A stretch of DNA of 46,531 nucleotides from Tepidibacter sp. (GTDB lineage Bacteria; Bacillota; Clostridia; Peptostreptococcales; Peptostreptococcaceae): NCBI RefSeq assembly GCF_025210165.1, contig NZ_JAOASI010000080.1:1-46531 (forward strand), given 5' to 3'. This document shows positions 25,701 to 34,312 of the stretch, piece by piece; the stretch's first letter is position 1; each line of letters opens with the position of its first letter. Both the position numbers and the translations under genes were made by a program. The notes below the pieces were generated by a model. That model did no database searches. It saw nothing but the letters and a program-made list of their open reading frames with translations, and had not been told where the DNA came from.

Positions 25701-26297
25701 CTCTATCTCATAAAAAATATCGTTTATTCTCTCTAGGTTTTCTTTTGTATTATTAAGGTTTTTTTCTCCTTCTTGCTTTTTATATCTATATTTAGATATA
25801 CCACAAGCCTCATCAAACACTTTTCTCCTATTGTTTACATTATTCCCTAGTATTTCATCAATCTTTCCTTGTTCTATTATCGAATACCCTTCTCTTCCTA
25901 TTCCCGTATCAAGAAGTAATTCTTTAACATCTTTTAATCTACAAGCTTTATTATTTATATAAAACTGACTTTCTCCAGATCTGTAAGCCCTTCTTTTTAT
26001 ACTAACTTCACTATAATCAATATTTATTATACCTTCGCTATTATCTATAACAAGAGATACCTCACAGTAGTTCATAGGCTTTTTATTGTCAGCCCCTATG
26101 AATATCACATCTTCAAGTTTATCTCCTCTTAAGCTCTTTATGCTTTGCTCTCCAAGGACCCATCTTATAGCATCTAATACATTACTCTTCCCACTTCCAT
26201 TAGGTCCTACTATAGATGTTATTCCTTTTTCAAATATTATCTCCGTTTTATTAGGAAAGGATTTAAAGCCCTTTAATTCTAACCTCTTTAAATACAA
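22737..26297 (-). CDS. smc: Chromosome segregation ATPase Smc
   Basis: This 1186-residue protein has an N-terminal head (MYLKRLELKGFKSF, Walker A GPNGSGKSN near 32-40), a long coiled coil (about 165-500), a hinge (about 510-660, with LPGIKGAVAEVIKVDKEYE and GDVFNSGGSLTGGS), a second coiled coil and a C-terminal head (signature LLSGGEKALTAIAIL, Walker B FCVLDEIEAPLDD). It condenses and separates chromosomes with ScpA and ScpB. It begins with a TTG codon at 26297, preceded by GGGGGGA. The operon order rnc, radical SAM, smc, ftsY is typical of Clostridia. Confidence 0.98.
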   Translation of the reverse strand: MYLKRLELKGFKSFPNKTEIIFEKGITSIVGPNGSGKSNVLDAIRWVLGEQSIKSLRGDKLEDVIFIGADNKKPMNYCEVSLVIDNSEGIINIDYSEVSIKRRAYRSGESQFYINNKACRLKDVKELLLDTGIGREGYSIIEQGKIDEILGNNVNNRRKVFDEACGISKYRYKKQEGEKNLNNTKENLERINDIFYEIENQLKPLEIQKEKSLKYIKLNEELKLLQVNSYIREIESLDVELKEINNHSKILCQQLEDLEKTKKSQEEQIIDIEKKLSELEIKITDSNESIHQIQVGIDKKIAELNLIDEKIKNIQINKQRNEKELSELKSKKLKKEEELKVLTDDNDKLYLKLENLNKNKKEIQGSTDKGMLELNCIEQRIEDLKNDAINLLDEKNNKNIRLSSLNTSVENIQNRKVEVREDINEIILQIENKKSELQTNVEIEKENNDIIKELKLNKNEEINNLNSSISNLKNIESNINNKKFKINEYKSKLNVYVEMENRYEGFYRGVKEVLKNKKLPGIKGAVAEVIKVDKEYELAVEVAMGSSLQNVITKDEYSAKQAISYLKQGNLGRVTFLPINIIKPRKVNVNEIPNIDGLIGVASDIVKFEYEFKNIIENILGRTIFVDDIDCAIKLGKMTNYKYKIVTLKGDVFNSGGSLTGGSVKSVNNLLSRKRMIEEFKENIEKEKLEIQNLLEDKLSTEQELEVKKGKISSLEESIQEKEKIIFKIHSDINNIKEDINIVQQTKSKLEKEELGFNDNLSYTNELINKLNEEIKKIDAKTSEIEQTIKDIDIKKQEYKNKYESDIKVLNEVKLEIAKYTQVYENNKNQIQMLKDYIKDLENNIDTKEKEMKSSDLERQNVSEKKILIKVEKEELKEQIINLNKKYEDYKNDKLNILKEIKDKKEDFKTKEENYTQLKESMYKVESKIDKLEVSQENYFNKLWEDYELTFKDATSLKNDEIEIDKKKIENLKNQIKRIGNVNLDSIQEYKEVKERYDFYEEQKKDLEKSIESIEKLIIDLESNMRNEFSINFKRINEYYMVIYKKLFGGGYGELKIVDPSNILQSDIEIIAQPPGKKLKNINLLSGGEKALTAIAILFSIISTRPTPFCVLDEIEAPLDDANIYRYGEFLRELSKDTQFIAITHRRGTMQVSDYIYGVTMEQKAISKVLSLKLEQAQELTNENAS

Positions 26298-26311
26298 AAA
26301 AATCCCCCCAA

Positions 26312-27379
26312 TTAAATTTTGTATATGTCATATAAATTCTTATATATTTCACCCAAACTTGTCTTTCTTAAAACTTCATTGTATTTAAACAAGAACTCAT
26401 CTATAGGCAAATCTTCTTCTTTAACAGACATATTTACATTGTATCTTTCATATAAGTATATAATATTATTTTTTTTATTTCCAACTATTTTTGATATATT
26501 TTTTTTATTTACATAAACAGTAATAGAGTCTTCTATATTGCTAGATTTTATTATGTTTTCTATATAATCCCTGTATATTCTAGCTTCAATAAGTTCTCTA
26601 AGAGATGGATGATGTGGTCCGCATACAACATCTCTTCCGAGCGATATATCCTCTGTAGTCTGAAGTCCAACCCTTATTACCTTTATGTTTTCTAATTGAA
26701 ACTTTATTAAAAGTTTTTTTGATATTTCTATAGTAGTATCTAAGTCAAATGGTGTGTACTTACTTTCATTGTATAAACTTTCAAGACCAGTATCCTTTAC
26801 AACAAGTGTTGGATATATCCTTACAAAGCTTGGTCTTAAATTTATGAATTTATCAGCAGTCTGAATGCATTTTTGCTCAGTATCACTAGGAAGCCCTAGC
26901 ATCATTTGAAGTCCAAGCTCAAAGTCATACTCTTTTATAAGCTTTACAGCATTTAATACATCTTCTTGAGAATGACCTCTTATACTTTGTTCTAGAACAT
27001 CATCATCCATAGATTGAACTCCAAGCTCTATAATGCTGACTTTATGTTTTTTTAAATTATCAAGTATAACTTCATCTATGCAATCCGGTCTTGTTGAAAG
27101 CCTTATATCCTTTATTCTACCTTTATCTACATATTGTTTGGCTACTGATAATAGTTTCTTTTGAATATTTATATCTATTGCCGTAAAACTTCCTCCAAAA
27201 AATGCAACCTCTATATGTAAATCATCCGTCATAGTCTTTAAGTATTGTTCTATTATGTTCTCTACATCACTTGCACTAACATCAGTTGATACCCCAGTTA
27301 TCTTCTTTTGATTGCAAAATATACAATCGTGGGGACATCCTTTATGAGGTACAAATACTGGTATTATCCTTCTTTTCAT
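26312..27379 (-). CDS. Elp3-like radical SAM protein
   Basis: This 355-residue protein carries a radical SAM iron-sulfur motif, CPHDCIFCNQKK (about 15-26), and an Elp3/HemN-like core: VAFFGGSFTAID, RLSTRPDCID, ELGVQSMDDDVLEQSIRGH, GLQMMLGLPSDT and VKDTGLESLY. There is no acetyltransferase domain as in true Elp3. The ATG overlaps the rnc stop as TAATG. The substrate is unknown. The gene is conserved next to smc in Clostridia. Confidence 0.9.
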   Translation of the reverse strand: MKRRIIPVFVPHKGCPHDCIFCNQKKITGVSTDVSASDVENIIEQYLKTMTDDLHIEVAFFGGSFTAIDINIQKKLLSVAKQYVDKGRIKDIRLSTRPDCIDEVILDNLKKHKVSIIELGVQSMDDDVLEQSIRGHSQEDVLNAVKLIKEYDFELGLQMMLGLPSDTEQKCIQTADKFINLRPSFVRIYPTLVVKDTGLESLYNESKYTPFDLDTTIEISKKLLIKFQLENIKVIRVGLQTTEDISLGRDVVCGPHHPSLRELIEARIYRDYIENIIKSSNIEDSITVYVNKKNISKIVGNKKNNIIYLYERYNVNMSVKEEDLPIDEFLFKYNEVLRKTSLGEIYKNLYDIYKI

Positions 27380-28083
27380 TAACAACCAACTCTCTTTAAT
27401 GCTTGTTTTGCAGCCATTTGTTCGGCTTCCTTCTTACTCTTTCCTCCACCTTTTCCTAAAACTTCTTTTCCAAGTCTTACTTGAATAATGAATTTTTTAT
27501 TATGATCTGGTCCAATTTCTTCCATAACATCATAGGTTATTCTCTCATTAGTTTGGCTTTGAAGTACCTCTTGAAGATGAGTTTTGTAATCTCTAAATAT
27601 TTTTCCTTTTATAGAATCTTGTATTATATCCTGCATATGATTTATTACAAAATCACGAGCCTTTTCAAGTCCACCATCTAAGTAAATTGCTCCTATTATT
27701 GCCTCAGTGGCATCTGCAAGTATAGATATACGCTCTCTACCTCCTGTTACCTCTTCGCCCTTACCTAATAATAAATATTTTCCAAGATTAATTTTTTTTG
27801 CAAGCTCACTTAAAGATTCCTCACAAACTATATTTGCTCTAATCTTTGTAAGCTCTCCCTCAGGTAAATTTTTGTTGTTTTCAAACAAATAATGACTAAC
27901 CACTATTCCAAGAGCTGAATCTCCTAAAAATTCTATTCTCTCATTATATTGTATATCTCCATTTTTATGTTCATTTGCATATGAACTATGAGTCAAAGCC
28001 TCTAATAAATAGCTTTTATTTTTAAATATATATTTAATTTTTTCCTCTAATTCTTTTTCATACTTTTTTATTTGTCTATTCAT
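27379..28083 (-). CDS. rnc: Ribonuclease III
   Basis: This 234-residue enzyme cleaves double-stranded RNA for rRNA and mRNA processing. The catalytic signature NERIEFLGDSALGIVVSHYL and DATEAIIGAIYLDGG lie in the N-terminal domain, and a double-stranded RNA-binding domain (about 160-232, GKEVLGKGGGKSKKEAEQMA) follows. The ATG at 28083 has GGAGG 8 bases upstream; a start 12 codons earlier has none. Confidence 0.97.
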   Translation of the reverse strand: MNRQIKKYEKELEEKIKYIFKNKSYLLEALTHSSYANEHKNGDIQYNERIEFLGDSALGIVVSHYLFENNKNLPEGELTKIRANIVCEESLSELAKKINLGKYLLLGKGEEVTGGRERISILADATEAIIGAIYLDGGLEKARDFVINHMQDIIQDSIKGKIFRDYKTHLQEVLQSQTNERITYDVMEEIGPDHNKKFIIQVRLGKEVLGKGGGKSKKEAEQMAAKQALKRVGC

Positions 28084-28163
28084 TATAATACCTCCTAGTT
28101 TTGAAGGAACCCTTATCAAATTATAGTTTACTATTTATAAAGCAATCTTGTAAAGAAATTTAA

Positions 28164-28196
28164 ATAAAAAACGACTGCTAAAAGCAGTCATTTTTT
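28164..28196 (-). terminator. Terminator after the zinc-ribbon protein gene
   Basis: GACTGCTTTTAGCAGTC with flanking AAAAAA and TTTTTT runs forms a short strong hairpin 16 bases after the stop of the 28212-28646 gene. Confidence 0.88.
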
Positions 28197-28211
28197 ATGC
28201 AAACTTCTGTA

Positions 28212-28646
28212 TTATTCACCACAGTTACAATCGTGGTTTTCTTCTGAATGACAATGACCATCACAACAATCATCTTCAGCAAATAATATTACTTCTTTGC
28301 AGTTAGGGCAAAGAATATCTACATCTTCATCGTATAATAATTCTTCGTCTATTTCTACATCTTCTTTACAAGTTGGACACTGGAATTGAACATAGCTAAA
28401 TTCTTCATCTTCATCCAATTCATCTTCATAAATTTCATCCTCTAAATCTTCTAAGTCTTCATCTATAGTCTCTATGTACTCAGATATCTCATCTTGTTCT
28501 TCCTCAAGCTCGACTATAGCATCTGCAAAATCATCTAAAATATCAACGATATTTATTAGTAATTTTCCTTCTTTAGTACTTTCATCAACACCTAATCCAT
28601 CTGCTAATCCTTTTAAGTAAGCTACTTTTTCATATAAATGTTGCAT
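28212..28646 (-). CDS. CD1247-like acidic zinc-ribbon protein
   Basis: This 144-residue protein begins MQHLYEKVAYLKGLADGLGV, the pattern of the clostridial CD1247 N-terminal domain. A very acidic helix follows (about 40-85, EELEDLEDEIYEDELDE-like), then a zinc ribbon with CPTC (about 90-93) and CPNC (about 113-116), and a Cys/His-rich tail (CCDGHCHSEE, HDCNCGE) that could bind another metal. The function is unknown. It lies between efp and rnc and is expressed with a good GGAGG site. Confidence 0.85.
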   Translation of the reverse strand: MQHLYEKVAYLKGLADGLGVDESTKEGKLLINIVDILDDFADAIVELEEEQDEISEYIETIDEDLEDLEDEIYEDELDEDEEFSYVQFQCPTCKEDVEIDEELLYDEDVDILCPNCKEVILFAEDDCCDGHCHSEENHDCNCGE

Positions 28647-28713
28647 AATAATATACCTCCTTAGAAATTTGTATTTTGTTCTATATATGAATTATATCCA
28701 ACAAGCAAGTATA

Positions 28714-29271
28714 TTAAACTCTTGATAAATATTCTCCAGTTCTAGTATCTATTTTTATTTTATCTCCTAAGTTTATGAACATAGGAACCTGAACTATTGC
28801 TCCAGTTTCAACTGTTGCATTCTTAGTTACATTAGTAGCTGTATCTCCTTTTACTCCTGGCTCTGTTTCAGTTATTTCTAACTCAACAAAGTTTGGTGCT
28901 TCAACTTGGAAAGCTTGTCCTTCATGGAATCTTATAGTTGCTGAATCGTTCTCTTTTAAGAACTTTATAGCATCTTCTACTTGAACGTAGTTAAGTGGAA
29001 CTTGGTCAAAAGTTTCGTTATCCATGAAATAGTATAATTCTCCATCGTTGTATAAATATTGCATTTGCTTAGTCTCTATATTAGCTTTAGGGAACTTATC
29101 ATTTGGATTAAAAGTTTCCTCTCTTATAGATCCTGTTTTTAAGTTTCTATACTTAGTTCTAACGAAAGCTGCTCCTTTACCTGGCTTAACGTGTTGAAAA
29201 TCAATTACTAAACACAACTCTCCATCCTTTATAAAAGTAACTCCTTTTCTAAAATCACCTGCTGAAACCAT
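28714..29271 (-). CDS. efp: Translation elongation factor P
   Basis: This 185-residue protein has the three EF-P domains. The modification loop [16 protein letters not shown] (about 27-42) carries the usual central Lys. The C-terminal signature is [16 protein letters not shown] relieves ribosome stalling at polyproline. It lies 25 bases after the aminopeptidase gene, a common pairing in Firmicutes. Confidence 0.98.
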   Translation of the reverse strand: MVSAGDFRKGVTFIKDGELCLVIDFQHVKPGKGAAFVRTKYRNLKTGSIREETFNPNDKFPKANIETKQMQYLYNDGELYYFMDNETFDQVPLNYVQVEDAIKFLKENDSATIRFHEGQAFQVEAPNFVELEITETEPGVKGDTATNVTKNATVETGAIVQVPMFINLGDKIKIDTRTGEYLSRV

Positions 29272-29296
29272 TGTTATCCCTCCATAATTTAAATTT

Positions 29297-30361
29297 CTAG
29301 TAAGATAGTTCTATTAATTTTTTAGTCGAGCTAGATAATACTTCATATCCATTGATTGTAATTACAATCAAATCTTCTATTCTAACTCCTCCAAAATCCG
29401 GAATATATATACCAGGTTCATCTGTTATTATCATACCAGGTAAAAGAGTATTTTGTGCATTTGGGTTCACATTGGGCATTTCATGTACTTCAAGTCCTAC
29501 TCCATGACCTAAACCATGACCAAAATATTCTCCATAACCTGCATCTATTATGACATCCCTAGCAATCTTATCTAGTTCAAAACCAGTCATACCTGGTTTT
29601 ATATTTTCTAAAGCTCTCATTTGAGCATTTAAGACTATATTGTATATTTCTTTTTGTCTTTCACTTGCCTTTCCTACAACTATTGTTCTAGTCATATCTG
29701 AGCAATATCCATTATATACGCAACCAAAATCTAATGTCAAGAAGTCGCCATCCTCTATTATTTTATCACTTGCAACTCCATGAGGAAGAGAAGATCTCTT
29801 TCCTGATGCAACTATAGAATCAAACGATAATCCAGTAGCTCCTTTTTTCTTCATAAAGTACTCAAGTTCAAGCGCTACATCCATTTCAGATACACCTGGA
29901 TTTATAAAAGTTAATATATGAGAAAAAGCTTCATCTGCTATACTTGCAGCTTTTCTTATAGTATCTATCTCTTTTTGATCCTTTATAGCTCTTATTGCAA
30001 GCATATGTCCTTTTAAAGGAACAAAATTTATACTTTCAAGTTCTTTACTGAATCTAGAATAAGTTGCAAAATCCATATAGTCATCTTCAAACCCTAAATT
30101 CTTTATATTCATATTCTTTAAAAACTCTGTCACAGGCTTTTCTCTTGATATTTCTACTATTTCAAAATTTTTACATTGGTTTGTAGCTTGTTGTATATAT
30201 CTAAAATCTGTGAAGAATAAATTCTTATCCTCTGTTATAAGAACATATCCTGTAGTTCCTGTAAAATCTGATAAATATCTTCTATTTTCACCTTTATAAA
30301 TTAAAACAGCATCTAAGCTTGTATTTTTCATATGTTCTCTTAATTTATTCATTCTATTCAT
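29297..30361 (-). CDS. Xaa-Pro aminopeptidase/dipeptidase (M24B)
   Basis: This 354-residue protein has an N-terminal creatinase-like domain (about 1-125) and an M24 pita-bread catalytic domain. Metal ligands lie in [39 protein letters not shown] and GGVRIEDL. It removes the residue before a proline. The ATG overlaps the aroQ stop by one base (TAATG). Confidence 0.95.
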   Translation of the reverse strand: MNRMNKLREHMKNTSLDAVLIYKGENRRYLSDFTGTTGYVLITEDKNLFFTDFRYIQQATNQCKNFEIVEISREKPVTEFLKNMNIKNLGFEDDYMDFATYSRFSKELESINFVPLKGHMLAIRAIKDQKEIDTIRKAASIADEAFSHILTFINPGVSEMDVALELEYFMKKKGATGLSFDSIVASGKRSSLPHGVASDKIIEDGDFLTLDFGCVYNGYCSDMTRTIVVGKASERQKEIYNIVLNAQMRALENIKPGMTGFELDKIARDVIIDAGYGEYFGHGLGHGVGLEVHEMPNVNPNAQNTLLPGMIITDEPGIYIPDFGGVRIEDLIVITINGYEVLSSSTKKLIELSY

Positions 30362-30804
30362 TATTTTACACCCCTTATGTAGTTTACTATACTATATAAA
30401 CCTAGTATATAACTATAAAATCCAAACCCTGTTATCTGACCTATACACGCCTTTGCTGTAACGCTTTTTTGTCTAAATTCTTCTCTTTTATGAACATTTG
30501 AGATATGAACTTCAACAACTGGCTTATCTATAGATTGTATAGCATCATATATAGCATAACTATAGTGTGTATAAGCTCCTGGATTTATTACTATCCCATC
30601 ATATGTATTTATACTACTTTGAATTTTATCTATTATTTCCCCTTCATGGTTACTTTGAAAAAATTCTACTCTTATGTTCATTTTTTTTGATTCTTCTATT
30701 ATTAATTTATGTAAATCTTGCATAGTTTTCTTACCATATATATCGGTTTCTCTTTGTCCTATTAAATTTAAATTAGGACCGTTTAATATGAGTATATTTT
30801 CCAT
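30361..30804 (-). CDS. aroQ: Type II 3-dehydroquinate dehydratase
   Basis: This 147-residue enzyme of the shikimate pathway converts 3-dehydroquinate to 3-dehydroshikimate. Motifs are ILNGPNLNLIGQRE, FFQSNHEGEIIDKI, GIVINPGAYTHYSYAI and VEVHISNVHKREEFR. The ATG at 30804 has AGAGGTG upstream; a TTG six codons earlier is rejected. aroE of the same pathway lies at 36717-37562 in a separate, T-box-controlled unit. Confidence 0.96.
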   Translation of the reverse strand: MENILILNGPNLNLIGQRETDIYGKKTMQDLHKLIIEESKKMNIRVEFFQSNHEGEIIDKIQSSINTYDGIVINPGAYTHYSYAIYDAIQSIDKPVVEVHISNVHKREEFRQKSVTAKACIGQITGFGFYSYILGLYSIVNYIRGVK

Positions 30805-30897
30805 CAAAACACCTCTATACAAATTCTACTATATATCATATCATATTTTGGCTAAATTTAGTAGTATATTAGATACTACCTCATCTATATTTTCCAT

Positions 30898-31173
30898 TTA
30901 TTCATCTCCATTGTGAGGATTTTTAGATACCTTTTCTATAGCCTTTATTATTTCACTCATCATTTTTACATTTGACCCAGTTTTACTCTCATCTATCCTT
31001 ATATATACATCACCAATTCGAGTCACTCCATATCTAGGCTTTAAGTTATTAAGAGCTATAGCCTTTATATCTAAAATACATTTATCACACTTGCATATAT
31101 CTTCATATTCCTCTAATAATATATTTAGATTTATATCTACTAAATCCTCCATATAATTCTTTAATTTATACAA
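30898..31173 (-). CDS. comFB: ComFB-family late competence protein
   Basis: This 91-residue protein begins YKLKNYMEDLVDINLNILL, with a CKCDKCILDIKAIALNNLKP motif containing three close cysteines, then RYGVTRIGDVYI. This is the ComFB pattern. Homologues bind cyclic dinucleotides in some bacteria, but this is not visible here. It uses a TTG start 8 bases after GGAGG. It is the last gene of the pseudopilin cluster. Confidence 0.8.
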   Translation of the reverse strand: MYKLKNYMEDLVDINLNILLEEYEDICKCDKCILDIKAIALNNLKPRYGVTRIGDVYIRIDESKTGSNVKMMSEIIKAIEKVSKNPHNGDE

Positions 31174-31185
31174 GATAATTTCCTC

Positions 31186-31692
31186 CTATTCATTCAAATA
31201 ATTTCTAAAATAAATTAAAAAACTAGTGTTTATAGTCTTTCTATCCTTTTGTAGCTTTAATGAAATTTCTACACCACTCCCATTATCTATATTCTTTATA
31301 TTTATATTTTCCAGATAATCTCCAAATTCATATCCATTATAATTTAAATTTTTTTTAATAAAAACCTTCTTTTTATTATACATATGATATATACTACACA
31401 TTTGTCCATCTATTTTAAATCTTATTTCTTTTACATCTTCTTTTTCAAATTCATCCTTATAAAACTTTTCCCCATTTTTAGTTATAATACTTTCTATTCC
31501 TGATGATAAGTATAAATTGTTTTCTATAAAGTTTTGTATCGTTTGAGCTTGCTCTTGCATTTCAATATTCGAATGAGACAAGCTATATACCTCGGTGCTA
31601 AACATAAATATATTAAATAAAACCATGAGTAAAACACTTACAAGACCTATTGATATTATAAGTTCTATAAGCGTTATTCCTTTATTATTCAT
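31186..31692 (-). CDS. Type IV pseudopilin, PilW/ComGF-like
   Basis: This 168-residue prepilin has the leader MNNKG, cleaved before ITLIELIISIGLVSVLLMVL, which keeps the Glu at position 5 of the mature protein. A soluble domain with extended beta content follows. GAGGGT precedes the ATG, and the gene overlaps the previous one by 8 bases. Minor pseudopilins of this kind prime pilus assembly or DNA uptake. Confidence 0.85.
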   Translation of the reverse strand: MNNKGITLIELIISIGLVSVLLMVLFNIFMFSTEVYSLSHSNIEMQEQAQTIQNFIENNLYLSSGIESIITKNGEKFYKDEFEKEDVKEIRFKIDGQMCSIYHMYNKKKVFIKKNLNYNGYEFGDYLENINIKNIDNGSGVEISLKLQKDRKTINTSFLIYFRNYLNE

Positions 31693-32130
31693 ATATACCC
31701 TCTTTTATCAAAACCCTCCCACTCATTGGAACTATGGTTATGATTTTAATTTTTTTATTGATTTTATCCTTTATTTTTATAGTCTCTCCAGTATCTCTAA
31801 CACCTCCACTTAGTCCAAAGGTTATTTTTTGAAGACCATAAATTATCTCTGTATATTTTGGAAGCTCTACTCTTTTTTTGATTTCTCCACATTCCTTTAA
31901 TATATACGCCGTAGTGCCCTCATCTGATTTTTCATAGTATATCTTAGCATGATTATCATAGTTCATATTCTGTATGCGTACATATCGTATATCAGAGCAT
32001 AATTGTCTTACAAACGAATCTATTTTATAAGGTCTTATATTTATTTTGTATATAGGTATTGATGCAATAATCATAATTAGACTTATAGTTATCAACAATT
32101 CTATCAAAGTCACATTCCTTTATTATCCAT
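31685..32130 (-). pseudogene. GspH/ComGD-like prepilin with a frameshift in its leader peptide
   Basis: A Shine-Dalgarno (AGGAGG) and ATG at 32130 begin MDNKGM, exactly the leader of its sisters, but TGA follows at once. The mature part TLIELLITISLIMIIASIP resumes in another frame from a GTG at 32113 and stays open for 142 residues. The bases GGAATGTGACTTTG would read in frame if one TG were removed. So either a two-base duplication has disabled the processed prepilin, or this is a sequencing error or programmed shift. The rest is an intact GspH-like soluble domain. Confidence 0.75.
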
Positions 32131-32131
32131 A

Positions 32132-32809
32132 TTATCTCCTCCTATACCAATCTCTAAGATTAATTAACTCTCCTATATTGTCTTTATTATATACATCATC
32201 TTTATTTGGTATATCTATGTAATATCCTTGTACTATTTCATTAATCATTCCGTTATGTTTATAAAAAGACGATATTTCAAAGTTAATTTTATTATCTTCA
32301 ATATCGAAGTCTTGATTCAAAACCCTTAACTTGACATCCTCTGAATTAAGCTTCTTTAAGTTATTGACTAAAATACTGTAATATTTTAATCTTAAAAAAC
32401 AATTTTCATATTCTCCTTTAAATATAGAATTCAATTTTTCATTTATTTTTTCTTTGTTTAATACAAAGTGTATTCCAGCTTCATCCTCTATCAAATCTAC
32501 ATACTCACTATCTAATCCTTGCATTTCTTTACTTTTTTCTTCCTGTAAAAAATTATGATATTCACTTTTCATAAATTCTTTAAGCTTTTCATTTGCTCTG
32601 TTAATACTAAATTCAACATGATTTTCAACTTCTATATATGCCCTATCAAGAGCTCCTTCACTTTGATAAAAACCATCTTTTGATTTAGCATATATATTCT
32701 GAATCTCATAATTTGTTATACAAATACTTATTAATGTTGTGCTAATTATCATAACTAGCATAAAAATCAAAAGAGAACTTATCAATATATAACCCTTTTC
32801 ATCTTTCAT
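32132..32809 (-). CDS. PilX-like pseudopilin
   Basis: This 225-residue protein has the leader MKDEKG before YILISSLLIFMLVMIISTTL, a PilX N-terminal-type helix that lacks Glu5 (as in GspK/PilX minor pilins). A long helical, charged domain follows. It begins directly after the TAG of the upstream prepilin. The lack of Glu5 suggests a tip position in the pseudopilus. Confidence 0.8.
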   Translation of the reverse strand: MKDEKGYILISSLLIFMLVMIISTTLISICITNYEIQNIYAKSKDGFYQSEGALDRAYIEVENHVEFSINRANEKLKEFMKSEYHNFLQEEKSKEMQGLDSEYVDLIEDEAGIHFVLNKEKINEKLNSIFKGEYENCFLRLKYYSILVNNLKKLNSEDVKLRVLNQDFDIEDNKINFEISSFYKHNGMINEIVQGYYIDIPNKDDVYNKDNIGELINLRDWYRRR

Positions 32810-33163
32810 CTATCTATTCCTTATAACCTTTAAGGTTTTTAAGTTTGCAATTTCCTTCTCGTCTTTTGTAACCTTAACTACTACCTCAAATAAATTGTTT
32901 CCATCCTTCTTATTTATATCTGTATCAACCTCGTATTTTCCATTCATTTCTTTTAAATCATCATATTTTATAAAATTTTCGTAATCTTGTTTTCTTATTG
33001 TTTCTATATATTCTTGAGCAATATTTAAGGCGTCTAATTTTTCTTTTGATTTTACGTTGATCATTACACAGGTTGTAATTATACTTAGAAATACAACTAC
33101 TGTTATTTGAATAAGAGCTAATGATATTATAATTTCCATCAAAGTCAAACCTTTATTGTTCAT
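32810..33163 (-). CDS. Type IV prepilin, PilV/GspI-like
   Basis: This 117-residue protein has the leader MNNKG then LTLMEIIISLALIQITVVVF with Glu5 present. The short soluble domain (about 50-117) includes DTDINKKDGNNLFEVVVKVT. It is the first gene of the four-gene pseudopilin cluster. The RBS is GGCAGGTG. No pilus ATPase, platform protein or prepilin peptidase is in the window. Confidence 0.85.
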   Translation of the reverse strand: MNNKGLTLMEIIISLALIQITVVVFLSIITTCVMINVKSKEKLDALNIAQEYIETIRKQDYENFIKYDDLKEMNGKYEVDTDINKKDGNNLFEVVVKVTKDEKEIANLKTLKVIRNR

Positions 33164-33222
33164 GTGTCACCTGCCTTTAAATGGATTATTGACTTTTAAT
33201 TGGTAAGTAATACATAAAAAAT

Positions 33223-33270
33223 AAAATCCCACATTTCAGAGCTTACCTAAGCCTTTAAATGCAGGATTTT
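33223..33270. terminator. Terminator-like hairpin downstream of the DUF6892 gene
   Basis: AAAATCCCACATTT pairs imperfectly with AAATGCAGGATTTT, and a nested GCTTACCTAAGC forms an inner stem. T runs flank both ends, so it could work in both directions. It separates the 33422-33847 gene from the pseudopilin cluster. Confidence 0.7.
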
Positions 33271-33421
33271 TACAAAACAAATACAACCATAGTAATATCA
33301 ACACTTTGAAAGCGTTAAACACTTACCTAAACTAATATTTAGTTATTGTTTAATAGACTTTTATGAATGTAATTTTATTTACATAATATTATTTTCCATT
33401 AAACTATATAATTCTACTGTA

Positions 33422-33847
33422 TTAAAAAACTTCAATACCATCAATTTTCATAGGTTGTAAAATTGCTTCTTCAATCATACTAATATGGGTAATCGATATT
33501 AGATTTTTTAAATTCTTATACCCATCAACGCTCTTAATTTCAAAATAATCATTCTCCCCATCCCAATCAGGACAGATATAAAAATAGATTTCATTACCTC
33601 CGTCGAAGCAGATTTCTGTAATTTTATCTAAATCGTTTCTTTCAAGTTTTAATTCTGCAAAGTATTGAGCCATTTCTTCAATAGGGCTAATATCTTTGTA
33701 TAATTCAAATTTATCGCAATGCTTTTTTTTCATCGATTCCAGTTCATCCATAAAAGAAGGCTGTTTCTCTAGCAATGCATCTATAATAGCCAACTTAAAA
33801 TTATAATCCTCAAACATTTCGGTCTCATCTTTATATGTTTTTTTCAC
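33422..33847 (-). CDS. DUF6892-like protein (possible immunity protein)
   Basis: This 141-residue acidic protein starts with GTG. It contains KLAIIDALLEKQP, FELYKDISPIEEMAQYF and ITEICFDGGNEIYFYICPDW, matching my memory of the DUF6892 family, often found in contact-dependent or polymorphic toxin regions. No toxin gene adjoins it, so it is an orphan. GGAGG lies 8 bases before the start. It is separated from neighbours by terminator-like hairpins on both sides. Confidence 0.6.
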   Translation of the reverse strand: MKKTYKDETEMFEDYNFKLAIIDALLEKQPSFMDELESMKKKHCDKFELYKDISPIEEMAQYFAELKLERNDLDKITEICFDGGNEIYFYICPDWDGENDYFEIKSVDGYKNLKNLISITHISMIEEAILQPMKIDGIEVF

Positions 33848-33977
33848 GATATAATACCTCCGATATATAGTATAAATACTCTGCTATATTTAAATTTCAT
33901 TATAACATGGAATATTTTTCAAATCAAAGTATTTTGCATAATCTATTATTACACATCTAATTACACAATACATTTAT

Positions 33978-34265
33978 TAAAAAACTTAACTTGCTACCTC
34001 TAAAAAGATTCCATGGCTAGTTCTACGAGGTAAGATTGAATTTTATAATATAGTAGATTTCCTTAAAACTTCCTATAAAAATGTTAGTGAATGCTTTTAG
34101 GTATTTTGACTAATATAACTTAGGTTTTAGCGTTTAATAATCTGTTAAGAAATTTGCGTGTCTGACCGTAAGGGAGTTCGTAAATTTTAAGATTATTAAT
34201 AAGGCAAAAGCTTAGTTATATTCAAAATATCGCTGGATTCACGGTATTTGCATAGGAAGTTTTTT
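33978..34265 (+). ncRNA. Structured repeat element, copy R2
   Basis: A 5' hairpin (TACCTC...GAGGTA) precedes a rod whose outer arms AAAACTTCCTAT (34065-34076) and ATAGGAAGTTTT (34252-34263) are perfectly complementary. Inside, GTGAAT/ATTCAC, TATTTTGA..ATATAACT, AATAATCT/AGATTATT and AAATTTGCG/CGTAAATTT pair in order around TGTCTGACC...GGGAGTTC. It is nearly identical to R4 and also R3 where they overlap. It fills most of the 465-base gap upstream of the channel gene's 3' end. The upstream flank (33907-33922) is shared with R3. Confidence 0.65.
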
Positions 34266-34277
34266 GATTACCCACAC

Positions 34278-34312
34278 AAAAAACTATAGGTGCGCTTATA
34301 CACCTATAGTTT
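34278..34312 (-). terminator. Terminator of the channel gene
   Basis: AAAAACTATAGGTG and CACCTATAGTTTTT form a perfect stem around cgcttata, directly after the channel stop codon. Confidence 0.85.

Noticed and set aside
30823-30897. An 18-codon frame MENIDEVVSN... between comFB and aroQ
   Set aside because: It is very short, has no ribosome binding site of its own and no detectable similarity, so it is probably chance.
33164-33421. Cyclic-di-GMP riboswitch before the pseudopilin cluster
   Set aside because: The conserved class I and class II core sequences are absent; only a terminator-like hairpin is present.
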